Positions 53,426-63,209 of a stretch of 64,000 bases of DNA are shown in pieces. Location: assembly GCF_028765345.1 (NCBI RefSeq), contig NZ_JARAJZ010000012.1, positions 1 to 64,000 of the forward strand. Direction: 5' to 3'. The DNA is from Sporolactobacillus sp. CQH2019 (GTDB lineage Bacteria > Bacillota > Bacilli > Bacillales > Sporolactobacillaceae). A program made the position numbers and the translations under genes. Under the pieces are notes generated by a model. That model worked only from the letters and a program-made list of their open reading frames with translations. It was not told the DNA's origin and made no database searches. Each line of letters starts with the position of its first letter. Position 1 is the first letter of the stretch.

Positions 53426-55432
53426 TCAGCAGTTCAGGCCTATTTCGTTCCCGCTCCAGACGGCGCTCATGATATTTGCCGCCCGGTAAGCGTCGCCGAT
53501 CAAATACAAATCGGCAATTTTTCCATTGAGTTTATTATAAAGCGTCTGATTGGGCCTAAACCCGACCGAAATCACGACCGTATCTGCAGCCAGGAACTGT
53601 TTCCGGAACTGATCGTTGATCAGCACCGCGCCTTCATCGGTCACTTCTGTCAGCGAACTATTCGTGATCACCTTGACGTCGTATTGATGAAGCAGGTCAA
53701 TGAGCATAATCTTGTTCATATGCGGAATCGGCTTGCCGCCGCCGCTGCTTAATATTTCGTTCTGTGCTTCAACGATCGTGACATTTCTTCCGTCCTGAGC
53801 AAGGTACAAAGCTGTTTCACACCCTACAAGTCCGCCGCCGACAATCAGGACATCCTTCCCGGCCGTTTTTTTGCTTTCAAGAATTTCAATGGGAGTCGCC
53901 ACCTTATCTTTGTCGCCGCCGGGCACATCCAAATGGATCTCACCGGCGCCTGTTGCAACAATGACGACATCCGGATTTTCTTTTCTAACGAGCTCTTCGG
54001 TTACTTCCGTACCGTTCAGTACCGGAATATCCAGCCTTTCCAGTTCATTTTTGTACCATGCGAGCAATCTTCGGTCATCTATCTTAAATTCAGGGACGGA
54101 GCCGGGTATGATCTGCCCGCCCAGTCGGCCGCTTTTCTCGTAAAGCGTGACCTTGTGTCCCCTGAGCGCCGCGACTCTGGCCGCTTCCATTCCTGCGACT
54201 CCGCCGCCGACAACCATCACTTTCTTTGCAGAAAGCACCGGCTTCGGTTCATAATATCTTTCCCTTCCGCATGCCGGGTTAACTGCGCAGCTCAGCGGTT
54301 TTCCTTCAAATCCGCGGCCGAGGCAGCCGACGTGACAGCCGATACACGGGCGGATGCGCTCCACCTGATGATTCATTACCTTCTTCGGCCAGTAGGGATC
54401 CGTCAGCAGCGGCCGCCCCAGTCCGATCATATCCGCCGAGCCGTCCTCCAGCGATTTTTCTGCCGTTTCCGGAACACCGAGTTTTCCGGCCACGATCACC
54501 GGTATATGGACCGCCTCCTTTAATTTTTTAGTATAAGGGAGATACAATCCTTCTTTTTGATAGACCGGCGGATGCGACCAGTACCACGCATCGTACGTCC
54601 CGAGGTCCGTATTCAGTTCATCATAGCCCGCTGCTTCCAGAATTTTCGCCGCCTCGATTCCTTCCTCGAGGTCCCGTCCTTTTTCAATGTAATCCTCATC
54701 GGGAAGCCCGCCCTGGCGCCAGTCCTTGATACAGCTCTTTACACTGTAGCGCAGTCCCACCGGAAAGTCCTTGCCGCATCTCTTTTTAATTCCCTGCACG
54801 ATTTCGGCCGGCAGCGTCAGACGGCCCTTCAGATCTCCTCCATATTTGTCGGTCCGTCTGTTGAACAGCGACAGGGTAAACTGATCGAGCAGATAGCCTT
54901 CATGAACGGCGTGAATTTCAACACCGTCGAATCCTGCCTTTTTCGCTATATCGGCGCTTTCAATAAATTGCTGAACAATCCACTCTACTTCAGAAGTGGT
55001 CAGCTCGTTACAAGTAACAGAGGGATCCCAGTAGTTCGGTATGCTTGAAGCGGAAACCGGCGGGGCAGTGAGCAGCGCGCCCGGTACTCCGCTTCTTCCG
55101 AAGCCCATGGTCAGCTGCAGGAATATCTTCGTTCCGTACGCATGCACGCGCTCTGTCATTTCGGCTGAGGTCATCAGAAATCTCCCCGGATTTTCCGAAA
55201 CAACCGGAATGATGCCGGAAACCACCTTATCCAGTTTATTTTCAACTTTGGTGATGCTCGTAATGATTAATCCCGTGCCGCCTTTCGCCCGCTCAACGTA
55301 ATAATCCGCCGCCCTCTGATTGTAGCACCCTTCATTGTCGACAAGTCCGAAAGCACCCATCGGCGCCATCGATATCCTGTTTTTGACCTCCAACTTCCCG
55401 ATTCTGATTGGTTTGAATAAAGCTTCGTACAT
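53426..55432 (-). CDS. Old-yellow-enzyme / 2-enoate reductase-type FMN-FAD-4Fe4S oxidoreductase
   Basis: 668 residues in three parts. Residues 1-340 are an FMN-binding TIM barrel (MAPMGAFGLVDNEG, GFDGVEIHAVHEGYLLDQF, GLGRPLLTDP). At about 352-385 are iron-sulfur cysteines (CIGCHVGC then CAVNPACG). Residues 395-660 hold FAD and NAD(P) Rossmann folds (VVGGGVAGMEAARVAALRGH, LIVGGGLVGCETALYL). The layout matches enoate reductase and 2,4-dienoyl-CoA reductase. The substrate cannot be told from sequence. The ATG follows AAGGAGGGG. A perfect cre lies 90 bp upstream, suggesting CcpA repression. Confidence 0.87.
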   Translation of the reverse strand: MYEALFKPIRIGKLEVKNRISMAPMGAFGLVDNEGCYNQRAADYYVERAKGGTGLIITSITKVENKLDKVVSGIIPVVSENPGRFLMTSAEMTERVHAYGTKIFLQLTMGFGRSGVPGALLTAPPVSASSIPNYWDPSVTCNELTTSEVEWIVQQFIESADIAKKAGFDGVEIHAVHEGYLLDQFTLSLFNRRTDKYGGDLKGRLTLPAEIVQGIKKRCGKDFPVGLRYSVKSCIKDWRQGGLPDEDYIEKGRDLEEGIEAAKILEAAGYDELNTDLGTYDAWYWSHPPVYQKEGLYLPYTKKLKEAVHIPVIVAGKLGVPETAEKSLEDGSADMIGLGRPLLTDPYWPKKVMNHQVERIRPCIGCHVGCLGRGFEGKPLSCAVNPACGRERYYEPKPVLSAKKVMVVGGGVAGMEAARVAALRGHKVTLYEKSGRLGGQIIPGSVPEFKIDDRRLLAWYKNELERLDIPVLNGTEVTEELVRKENPDVVIVATGAGEIHLDVPGGDKDKVATPIEILESKKTAGKDVLIVGGGLVGCETALYLAQDGRNVTIVEAQNEILSSGGGKPIPHMNKIMLIDLLHQYDVKVITNSSLTEVTDEGAVLINDQFRKQFLAADTVVISVGFRPNQTLYNKLNGKIADLYLIGDAYRAANIMSAVWSGNEIGLNC

Positions 55433-55521
55433 TTTTACTGCCCCTCCTTTTTTTAATGAATTTCATACATCTCCTGTATAACATGGATCCTGAAAATTGT
55501 ATGTTATTTTTTTCACAAAAA

Positions 55522-55536
55522 ATGAAATCGTTTTCA
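55522..55536. promoter_or_regulatory. cre site upstream of the enoate-reductase gene
   Basis: ATGAAATCGTTTTCA matches WTGNAANCGNWNNCW at every fixed position. It lies about 90 bp before the 55432 start, near the expected promoter (TACAAT on the minus strand at about 55494-55499). Confidence 0.65.
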
Positions 55537-55868
55537 AACTTTTATATTAATTTTCCTTTTTCCGGCTGCGGATCTCTAAGAATCTGCAGCTGAAGAATCC
55601 ATTTCTTCCTGGCCCGAAACAGCCGGCGGCGCCGCGCCGTGCTGCCGTGCTTGCCTCACTCGAGCTGCTGCAACGCGTGCTATGATTCCGGCCGCATTCT
55701 CGACGGGCCCGCCTTATCTTAAGACGATTGCCTTCATTTGAAGCCCATCGCTCTCTATCCGGAACGGCAGTCCCGTGTTTTAGGATGGCGATCGTCTGCG
55801 CGGCGGCAGATCGCGGCTGTTCACAAGCGATCGCGATCATCATTTTTTATCAATCATCGGCACTCGGA
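55537..55868. other. Intergenic region, no gene
   Basis: Open frames here (such as minus 55547-55843) are Arg/Ala-rich, without ribosome sites, and look like noise. Nothing else is seen. Confidence 0.45.
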
Positions 55869-55916
55869 TAAAAAAACAAACCTGAAAGAGAAAAATATCC
55901 TCTCAATCGGGTTTGT
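55869..55916 (-). terminator. Terminator after nrdG
   Basis: On the minus strand AAACCCGATTGAGAGG pairs imperfectly with CTCTTTCAGGTTT and is followed by TTTTTTT. It lies 22 bp past the nrdG stop. Confidence 0.8.
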
Positions 55917-55937
55917 TGCGTATGCCCGGCAATCTGC

Positions 55938-56441
55938 CTATTGCAGCTGCAGAACGATTTTCTGTTGTTCCAGCGATTCCTTCACATTGATCACTCGCTG
56001 ATTGGACGATCCGCGGAATTTCAGTTTCAGATTTCTCTTTGCCAGATCAAACTGGCCGTCGACAAGGACATCAAGACCGTCCAGCATGTTCCTCCTCCTG
56101 GGATCTTCCAGCAGCTCCTCGAACGTAAAGCCTGTCCAGCACCAAATATCTTTCCCTTTGCACTCCCGTCTGACACGCTGCACGAGACGCGTCAGCGTCG
56201 CCGGATGATCAAACGGCTCTCCGCCCAGAAGCGAAAGTCCCTGTATGCGTATATCGGGCTGATTCAGATCGGCAATTATCTGATTCTCAAATTCATCCGT
56301 GTAAGGCTTCCCAAATTTGGGATTCCAGGCAACCGCGTTCCAGCAGCCTTTACAGTGAAAGTGGCAGCCGCTTACAAACAATGAATGCCTGATTCCCGTT
56401 CCATTTAAAAAATCAAATTTTTTATAATCCGCATAATTCAT
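55938..56441 (-). CDS. nrdG: Anaerobic ribonucleoside-triphosphate reductase activating protein (radical SAM)
   Basis: 167 residues. The radical-SAM motif CX3CX2C is at Cys26, Cys30, Cys33 (SGCHFHCKGCWN), followed by the SAM-binding GGEPFDHP and IWCWTGFTFEEL. It generates the glycyl radical on NrdD under anaerobic conditions. It follows nrdD by 78 bp and shares its promoter. Confidence 0.95.
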   Translation of the reverse strand: MNYADYKKFDFLNGTGIRHSLFVSGCHFHCKGCWNAVAWNPKFGKPYTDEFENQIIADLNQPDIRIQGLSLLGGEPFDHPATLTRLVQRVRRECKGKDIWCWTGFTFEELLEDPRRRNMLDGLDVLVDGQFDLAKRNLKLKFRGSSNQRVINVKESLEQQKIVLQLQ

Positions 56442-56519
56442 CTTCTCTCAGCTGCACGGCGAAAAACAGAAGCAACAGATTCTGCTTCGCGCAGCACCGC
56501 CTCCCTCCCGGCTGACGAA

Positions 56520-58382
56520 CTAACACTGCTGTTTTTCCCGGCTGTTGATTTCTTTCAGGCGCCCTTTAATCGGCTTGCGCTGAATGACGGAACCAAGGTA
56601 ACCGCACAGCCGGCGAATGCACGATGTCGTCTCCGGATTGTGATTGCCGCAGCTCGGGCACTTAAATCCTTCAGCCGTTGATTCGAATTCGCCCTCATAG
56701 CCGCATTCATAACACTTGTCGATCGGCGTGTTCGTACCGAAATAGCCAATCCGGTCATAAGTATAGTCCCAGACAGCTTCCAGTCCTTCCGGATTGTCGA
56801 CCAAAGACGGAAATTCGCAGTAATGGATGAATCCGCCGGCCGAATACGGCTCATAGTCTTTTTCAAAATCGATCTTTTCAAACGGATTGATTTTTTTCCG
56901 GACATCGTAATGAAAACTGTTTGTATAGTAATCTTTATCGGTAATATCCTTGACGCTGCCGAATTTCTGCTTGTCCAGGCGGCAGAAACGATCCGTCAGG
57001 CTCTCCGACGGCGTTGCGTAAATGCTGAAAGCGTAGCCTGTTTTTTCCCGCCAGATAAGGGAAACTTCTTTAAAGCGCTTGACAATATCCAGTGTGAACG
57101 CCTTGGCTTCCGGATTGTGCTCCCACTCCGGACCGTAGAAGACGGTCGCGGCCTCATAAAGCCCTATATAGCCCATCGAAACGGTTGCCCGACCGTTTTT
57201 GAAAATGTCGGAAACGGATTCGTCCGCATGCAGCCGCTTGCCGGTCGCTCCGTACTGATAAAGAATCGGCGCATTCTTTGCCGTGACCTTGTCCAGAGTA
57301 TGGATACGGAACAGCAGCGCACGGCAGACAAGATCGAGGCGTTCTTCAAAAAGGCTCCAGAACGCCGTTTTATCGCCGCCTGATTCCAGAGCGATCCGCG
57401 GTATATTCAAGGTAACGACGCCCATATTATTGCGCCCGTCGGTCACATATTCGCCGTTTTCTTTATAGGAAGGCAGAAACGAGCGGCAGCCCATCGGCGC
57501 CTTGAAATCGCCGGTCACTTCAACGATTCGGTCATAATTCAGGATGTCGGGATACATGCGTTTGGTCGCGCATTCAAGCGCCAGTTCCTTGATATCATAA
57601 TTCGGGTCGCCCGGTTCAAGATTCAGACCTCTTTTAATTGTAAAAACAAGCTTCGGAAAAACAGCGGTTTTATGATCTTTTCCGAGGCCGAGAATTCTTA
57701 CATTTAATATGGCTTTCTGAATCTCGCGCGCGAACCAGGACTCTCCCAGCCCGAAATTCAGCGTAAAGAAAGGCGTCTGACCGTTGCTTGAGAACAGCGT
57801 ATTGATTTCATATTCGAGCGACTGCATCGAATCATAGATTTCTTTCTTCGTCATTTCGTATGCATAGCTTTCCTGCACGGCCGGATCGGAAATCCACGCC
57901 TTTGCGGTTTTCAAGTATTTATTGAAACTGATTCTGGCATAGGGTTCCAGCACTTCGTCGGCGCGGTTGAATGACGTGCCGCCATAAATATTCGATGAAA
58001 CATTAGCCACTATCTGGGCAACGAGCGCCGTCGCCGTCTTGATCGATTTCGGCCGTTCCACATCGGCATTTCCGATTGAAAAGCCGTTTTTCAGCATACC
58101 CCTGAAATCAATCAGCATGCAATTGTACATTGAGAAAAAAGGCGAATAGTCAAGATCATGAAAATGAATGATCCCCTCATTATGAGCGGCGGCAAACTCT
58201 TCAGGCAGAATATGGCGCAGAGCATAATCCCGTGCCGTCACGCCCGCAAGCAGATCGCGCTGCGTGTTAAAAACCTTTTCGTCTTTATTGGCATTTTCGT
58301 TAGCTACATATTCATCCATATTGATTAAATCACGAATTTTATCATCCAGTGTTTTTTCTTTAATCACCGGTTCTTTAATCAT
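56520..58382 (-). CDS. nrdD: Anaerobic ribonucleoside-triphosphate reductase (class III), no ATP-cone
   Basis: 620 residues. The glycyl-radical loop is RRLCGYLG with Gly594. The four-Cys zinc site is CYEC and CPSC just before it. Active-site segments such as FHDLDYSPFF, SSNIYGGTSFNRADEVLEPYAR and PMGCRSFL are intact. It makes dNTPs without oxygen, using formate. Most NrdD proteins carry an N-terminal ATP-cone (total about 700 residues or more); here the chain starts at the catalytic domain, so the overall-activity allosteric site appears to be absent. The NrdR boxes upstream suggest transcriptional control instead. Confidence 0.94.
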   Translation of the reverse strand: MIKEPVIKEKTLDDKIRDLINMDEYVANENANKDEKVFNTQRDLLAGVTARDYALRHILPEEFAAAHNEGIIHFHDLDYSPFFSMYNCMLIDFRGMLKNGFSIGNADVERPKSIKTATALVAQIVANVSSNIYGGTSFNRADEVLEPYARISFNKYLKTAKAWISDPAVQESYAYEMTKKEIYDSMQSLEYEINTLFSSNGQTPFFTLNFGLGESWFAREIQKAILNVRILGLGKDHKTAVFPKLVFTIKRGLNLEPGDPNYDIKELALECATKRMYPDILNYDRIVEVTGDFKAPMGCRSFLPSYKENGEYVTDGRNNMGVVTLNIPRIALESGGDKTAFWSLFEERLDLVCRALLFRIHTLDKVTAKNAPILYQYGATGKRLHADESVSDIFKNGRATVSMGYIGLYEAATVFYGPEWEHNPEAKAFTLDIVKRFKEVSLIWREKTGYAFSIYATPSESLTDRFCRLDKQKFGSVKDITDKDYYTNSFHYDVRKKINPFEKIDFEKDYEPYSAGGFIHYCEFPSLVDNPEGLEAVWDYTYDRIGYFGTNTPIDKCYECGYEGEFESTAEGFKCPSCGNHNPETTSCIRRLCGYLGSVIQRKPIKGRLKEINSREKQQC

Positions 58383-58420
58383 TCCTGTCCCCCCTACCTA
58401 GGCTTCAAAAATATTATATA

Positions 58421-58464
58421 ACAACATATAGTAGGGTCAAGAGGCATCATTATACAACATATTG
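58421..58464 (-). promoter_or_regulatory. Paired NrdR boxes upstream of nrdDG
   Basis: On the minus strand CTATATGTTGT (58421-58431) and CAATATGTTGT (58454-58464) each match the NrdR-box core CWATATATWGT with one shared mismatch. Their starts are 33 bp apart, about three helical turns, the usual arrangement of NrdR boxes. They lie 40-80 bp before the nrdD start. Confidence 0.7.
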
Positions 58465-58789
58465 ATTAAAGACGCAATTTCGTTGATTTTCTGGATAACA
58501 GTGCGGAAAAAGAGAGAGAACCCCTCTTGTGACAACTTTTCGAACGCAGAAAAATGAAGAAGCATACGAATCTATCGGAGACAATGCCGGAACAAAAACT
58601 CTATACAACTTATATCGGATATTCGGCTCAACAAATAAACAGCTGTTTCTTAATTTTATCGGCGGGCAGAGTAGGGTGGCTGCTGATGCGGAAATGTGTA
58701 TCCATGCCCCATGACAGCGGACGGGTCGCTTTCGCTGCTTTTTTCAGGCTGAAAAAAAACAGCGGCAGCTGCGGCACGGATGCTAAGTT
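58465..58789. other. Divergent intergenic region, no gene
   Basis: Between nrdD (-) and the prp promoter (+). Short frames at 58529-58793 have no ribosome site or known product. Confidence 0.45.
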
Positions 58790-58864
58790 TTGACTGCTGC
58801 CTGACACCCGTCTATAATTAAAATCACTGGAAATCTTTTAACAGCACGTTTGTAAGCGAATACA
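58790..58864 (+). promoter_or_regulatory. prpDB promoter with downstream cre
   Basis: TTGACT (58790-58795) - N17 - TATAAT (58813-58818) is a near-consensus sigma-A promoter. TTGTAAGCGAATACA (58850-58864) matches the cre consensus WTGNAANCGNWNNCW at every fixed position and lies roughly 25-40 nt into the transcript, where CcpA would act as a roadblock. Propionate catabolism would then be glucose-repressed. Confidence 0.8.
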
Positions 58865-58893
58865 TTGTCTGTGCCAGGAGGAGAGCGGATTAT

Positions 58894-60336
58894 ATGGCAG
58901 TAAAAGAAAACCGTCGTCAGGACATTGATCAACTGCTGACCGATATTGCCGTTTATGTGAAAGACGGATCGATTGAAAGTAAAGAAGCCTTATCAACCGC
59001 CCGCTTTGTTTTAATGGATACTGTCGGCTGCGGCCTGCTGGCTCTGCGTTTCCCCGAGTGCACGAAACTGCTCGGGCCTGTCGTGCCGGGCACGGTCGTT
59101 CCGAACGGAGTCCGTGTGCCCGGGACTTCCTATGTTCTTGACCCTGTCCAGGGCGCCTTTAACATCGGCTGTATGAACCGCTGGCTTGATTTCAACGACA
59201 CATGGCTTGCGGCTGAATGGGGACATCCTTCCGACAATCTTGCCGCCATCCTCGCGGCAAGCGATTTCATCAGCCGTTCGAACCGTTCTAAGGGAAAAGC
59301 GCCGCTTCTGATGAAGCAAGTGCTGGAATCAATGGTGAAGGCTCATGAAATTCAGGGCGGGCTGGCACTTGGCAACAGTCTGAACAGACACGGGCTGGAT
59401 CACGTGCTGTTTGTCAAAATCGCTTCCGCAGCGGTTTCATGCGCCCTCTTCGGCGGCAGCGGGGAAGACGTTGCGGCGGCGGTCTCACAGGCGATCGTTG
59501 ACGGTTCAAGCCTGCGCACATACCGGCACGCCCCGAATACCGGATCCCGGAAATCATGGGCGGCAGGCGATGCGGCGAGCCGCGGCGTCCGTTTCGCGCT
59601 GATGACGCTGCATGGGGAGATGGGATACAGGACCCCGCTGACTGCCCCCGGCTGGGGATTTCAGGATGCACTGTTCGGCGGACAGAGCCTTGCGCTGGAA
59701 CGTCCGCTCGATTCCTATGTCATGGAAAACGTCCTGTTCAAAGTTTCCTATCCTGCCGAATTTCACGGACAGACGGCGCTGGAGGCGGCAATCCGGCTTC
59801 ATCCCGAGGCCGCCGGAAGGCTTGACGATATTCAGCGCATCGTCATCACAACTCATGAATCCGCCATCCGCATTATCGACAAGACGGGACCGCTGCGCAA
59901 TCCGGCCGACCGCGACCACTGCATTCAATATATCGTCGCCATCGGTCTGATTTTCGGTACGCTGACCGCCGATCATTACGAAGACGAAGCAGCCGCGGAT
60001 CCGCGCATCGACCGGCTGCGTGCTAAAATGCAGGTTGTCGAAAACGAGGCCTACAGCAGAGACTATCTGGATCCGGAAAAGCGGTCGATCGCCAGCAGCG
60101 TTCAGATCTTTTTCAAAGACGGAACGGAAACAGAGCGCGTTGCTGTTGAATATCCGATCGGCCACAGGAGGCGGCGCAAGGAGGCCGTGCCCCTGTTAAT
60201 CGATAAATTCAGAAATAATTTGCTGACGGCTTTCACTGAAAAGAAAACAGAACAGATTCTCTCGCTTTGCCTGGACAGCAGCCGGCTTGAAGCCACGCCG
60301 GTAGATGAGTGGATGGATCTGCTTTCATTTGCCTGA
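58894..60336 (+). CDS. prpD: 2-methylcitrate dehydratase (MmgE/PrpD family)
   Basis: 480 residues: [81 protein letters not shown] and [15 protein letters not shown] are typical of PrpD. It dehydrates 2-methylcitrate to 2-methylaconitate in propionyl-CoA breakdown; MmgE can also process citrate. ATG at 58894 after AGGAGGAGAG. It is coupled to prpB 41 bp downstream. No methylcitrate synthase gene is adjacent, unlike Bacillus mmgDEF. Confidence 0.93.
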   Translation: MAVKENRRQDIDQLLTDIAVYVKDGSIESKEALSTARFVLMDTVGCGLLALRFPECTKLLGPVVPGTVVPNGVRVPGTSYVLDPVQGAFNIGCMNRWLDFNDTWLAAEWGHPSDNLAAILAASDFISRSNRSKGKAPLLMKQVLESMVKAHEIQGGLALGNSLNRHGLDHVLFVKIASAAVSCALFGGSGEDVAAAVSQAIVDGSSLRTYRHAPNTGSRKSWAAGDAASRGVRFALMTLHGEMGYRTPLTAPGWGFQDALFGGQSLALERPLDSYVMENVLFKVSYPAEFHGQTALEAAIRLHPEAAGRLDDIQRIVITTHESAIRIIDKTGPLRNPADRDHCIQYIVAIGLIFGTLTADHYEDEAAADPRIDRLRAKMQVVENEAYSRDYLDPEKRSIASSVQIFFKDGTETERVAVEYPIGHRRRRKEAVPLLIDKFRNNLLTAFTEKKTEQILSLCLDSSRLEATPVDEWMDLLSFA

Positions 60337-60377
60337 GAAAGATATTAAAAAAATAAGCGGATCGGGAGGAGATTTTT

Positions 60378-61304
60378 TTGAGCTGGATTGTTAACGAACA
60401 AACACCGCAGAAGCAGCTGGCCGAACAATTCCGCCGGCTGATGGAAGGCCCGGAACTGTTACAGATTCCCGGAGTCCATGACGGCATGTCGGCGCTGATT
60501 GCCAGCAAAGTCGGATTTGAGGCGCTTTATCTATCGGGAGCCGCTTACACCGCAAGCCGCGGCCTCCCTGATCTCGGCATTATCTACTCTGATGAAGTTG
60601 CCGAGAAGGCGCGTGAACTGGTCCGTGCCGCCGATCTCCCTCTGCTCGCCGATATCGACACCGGATACGGCGGAGTGCTTAATACGGCCAGAGCGGCAAA
60701 AGAAATGACAGAAGCCGGGGTGGCGGCCGTTCAGATTGAAGATCAGCAGATGCCGAAAAAATGCGGACATCTGAACGGAAAGAAGCTGATCTCTTCCGAA
60801 GAAATGCAGCAGAAAATCCGGACGATCAAGGCCGTGGCTCCGGATCTCGTTGTTGTTGCGCGGACAGATGCCAAAGCCGTCGAGGGAATTGAACGCGCAG
60901 CCGTCCGGGCACGGGAATACATCGCCGCCGGTGCCGATGCCGTCTTTCCCGAAGCGCTCACGTCCAAGGATGATTTTCAGACCATGCGGCGCGCAGTCAG
61001 CAAACCCCTGCTCGCCAATATGACCGAGTTCGGAAAGACGCCTTATTTTACCGCTGAAGAATTCGCCGGATTCGGCTTCAATATGGTCATCTACCCCGTA
61101 ACCTCAATGCGGGCGGCGGCCAAGGCGTGCGAACAGGTTTTCAGTGAAATTTTCGAAAAAGGGACGCAAAAAAACAGGCTCGACAGCATGCAGACGCGAG
61201 CGGAGCTTTACGAAACGATTGACTACGATAAGTATGAATCCCTCGACCGCCATATTGCCAAAACCGTTCTTCCCGAGATCGGAAAAGAGGGAAAAAAACC
61301 TTAA
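60378..61304 (+). CDS. prpB: 2-methylisocitrate lyase
   Basis: 308 residues from TTG 60378 (MSWIVNEQTP), after GGGAGGAG. Isocitrate-lyase superfamily: the catalytic loop KKCGHLNGK with Cys129, metal ligands in LADIDTGYGG, EDQQMPKKCGH, and VARTDA. It cleaves methylisocitrate to pyruvate and succinate. The KKCGH-type loop distinguishes it from PEP mutase relatives. Second and last gene of the unit; it converges on the HAD gene with a 57-bp gap. Confidence 0.93.
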   Translation: MSWIVNEQTPQKQLAEQFRRLMEGPELLQIPGVHDGMSALIASKVGFEALYLSGAAYTASRGLPDLGIIYSDEVAEKARELVRAADLPLLADIDTGYGGVLNTARAAKEMTEAGVAAVQIEDQQMPKKCGHLNGKKLISSEEMQQKIRTIKAVAPDLVVVARTDAKAVEGIERAAVRAREYIAAGADAVFPEALTSKDDFQTMRRAVSKPLLANMTEFGKTPYFTAEEFAGFGFNMVIYPVTSMRAAAKACEQVFSEIFEKGTQKNRLDSMQTRAELYETIDYDKYESLDRHIAKTVLPEIGKEGKKP

Positions 61305-61361
61305 TCCACCGCATCCGCGCCGTTTCATGGCATATAAAGAAATCCTAAGACATAGCGAAGA

Positions 61362-62219
61362 TCAGTCAAACGTCTTTTTCAGAAAACGGCAAAGGCCGTT
61401 TTCGGCACATGAATAGTCCGTTACTTCATCCGCCTGCTCCTTTATGTGATCAGGCGCATTTTTCATGGCGGCGGAATGGCCGGCGATCTGAAACATTGGC
61501 AAGTCATTTTCTCCGTCTCCGACGGCAAGCGCCGATTCAAAAGAAAGGCGGCAGCGGTCAAACAGGATCCGAAGGCCACTCGCCTTCGAAATCCCTTTCG
61601 CCGTGACTTCTGCGTTATTCGGCGACGAGGAGAAAACTTCGAACGGTATTTCCCGGCTCAGTTCGGTCAGCTCCTGTTTCCATCGGCGGATTTTTCCCGC
61701 ATCCCTGCTGAAGAAATACATTTTACTGGTACTGGAATATTCCGATTCGGCGATCGTTTTTTCCCAGGCGATTGTTTGATTGACGGCCTGCAGACGGGAC
61801 AGCCATTCATTTTCCGACACCGAGTCCGGTTTAGCCCCGTGAACCTGTTCCAAAATATAGGGCCGGTCGCGGACAAGCGTGACACGCCCTCCCGCCGTCG
61901 GGATCAGCTCGTAGTACAGCTCAGCCCGTTCCGCACGTCTGACCAGCTCCGGGGCAAGCCTCTCGGGAAGCACGCCCTGAAAAATATTGGTTGTTCCCAC
62001 ATAAACAGCCATACCGTTTGCCGTAACCATACCGTCAACCGGAAAATCCTGCGGCAGTACCTCCCAAGCAGTTCCGTACGACCGCCCGGTGACGGCAAAA
62101 ATATGAACGCCGCGTTTTCTGAGCACCTTTAAATAATTTCTCAATTCATCCGTCACTGTATTTCTCGGAGTCAGCACGGTTCCGTCAAGATCCATCATCA
62201 CTGTCTGGTACACGTTCAT
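61362..62219 (-). CDS. Cof-type HAD-IIB phosphatase
   Basis: About 285 residues from the ATG at 62219, after AAAGGCGGG. HAD motif I is MMDLDGTVL (nucleophile Asp10, Asp12), motif II Thr in FAVTGRSYG, then a C2-type cap (about 80-190), and motif IV GDGENDLPMFQIAG. Cof-like proteins dephosphorylate sugar phosphates, FMN or PLP; the exact substrate is unknown. Monocistronic. Confidence 0.9.
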   Translation of the reverse strand: MNVYQTVMMDLDGTVLTPRNTVTDELRNYLKVLRKRGVHIFAVTGRSYGTAWEVLPQDFPVDGMVTANGMAVYVGTTNIFQGVLPERLAPELVRRAERAELYYELIPTAGGRVTLVRDRPYILEQVHGAKPDSVSENEWLSRLQAVNQTIAWEKTIAESEYSSTSKMYFFSRDAGKIRRWKQELTELSREIPFEVFSSSPNNAEVTAKGISKASGLRILFDRCRLSFESALAVGDGENDLPMFQIAGHSAAMKNAPDHIKEQADEVTDYSCAENGLCRFLKKTFD

Positions 62220-62714
62220 CCCGCCTTTCAAAAATACAACCGTTTTTCACACTGCTCCATTCTATCACATGCGGCAGGCTTTAAGGAACACGTAAGGATC
62301 AACGATAAAAGTGGGGTAAGAGCTTTCTTGATTGAAATGAAGCACTCTGTGATCACTAGTCAGTGGCATTGGATAAGGGAACGACGAAGCTTATTGTAAA
62401 CCTCACAATCCAAATAATTTCTTTGGAAAGGATATCTTTCTTTTTAGAAATCATCCTCTTAAACGACATCCATTCGTCAACTGAATAAATGAACGGCAGA
62501 GACCGATAGGAGTCCTGCCGATATTAATCCCTAGTTTTCAGTGTGAGAGCTCTAAAACATACAATGGACAATAGGAAGGCCCGATTAGTGCAGCTGAAGG
62601 CACTGTGTTTCTCACTCCGATTTCTATTTATTTAAAGTTATTCATACTCCAGTCATAATTATGTTGTTGACTCGGAGGCTGATTGCCTGATTAACAGTTC
62701 GGCGAAAAAATAAT
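62220..62714. other. Intergenic region, no gene
   Basis: About 500 bp between two minus-strand genes. AT-rich, with stops in all frames; no tRNA, terminator of note or repeat is visible. Confidence 0.45.
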
Positions 62715-63209
62715 TTAATGCTCCTGAGACAAAATAAAGAAAGTTGCTACAGCCCTGGCAATCAAATTTTTTTGTTCGTTCACAATCTCACAATCCATAA
62801 CTAGGGTTTCTTTTCCAATGTGAATTGTTTTCGCGGATATGTTCAGTCGTTCTCCCTGTCCGGGGGCAATAAAATTGATAGAAAGGTCCATGGTCACTGC
62901 AAACTGATTTTCATTCACTATTTGCGCAGCTAATTCTCCCATTGTCGTGTCGGCCAAGGCTGCAAGAACCCCTCCGGAAACCATACCCATTCCATTGAAG
63001 ATGATCGGCTGAACGGGTACAGAAGCAATGATACTTTTTTCTGTCAGCTCCACTAAACGGAATCCAAACAATTCTTTTAGAAGCAGATACTCCTTATGGT
63101 CCGCTCGCAATGTTTGTATAAATGCCCCCATTACTTTTTTTTCAGAAGGATTTAGGGAATTCATATATTGAGTGACTAACTTGAAAAAAGGAACCTGTTT
63201 ATCAATCAT
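62715..63209 (-). CDS. PaaI/YiiD-like hotdog-fold thioesterase
   Basis: 164 residues. A helical N-terminal part of about 40 residues precedes the hotdog core: the FNGMGMVSGGVLAALADTTMGELA helix, then AVTMDLSINFIAPGQGERL and the closing strands. The HGG of typical PaaI enzymes is replaced by VSGGV, so the catalytic His is missing, though Asp in ADTTMG remains. It probably hydrolyses an acyl-CoA; the substrate is unknown. Transcribed alone, 208 bp after the MFS gene end. Confidence 0.78.
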   Translation of the reverse strand: MIDKQVPFFKLVTQYMNSLNPSEKKVMGAFIQTLRADHKEYLLLKELFGFRLVELTEKSIIASVPVQPIIFNGMGMVSGGVLAALADTTMGELAAQIVNENQFAVTMDLSINFIAPGQGERLNISAKTIHIGKETLVMDCEIVNEQKNLIARAVATFFILSQEH

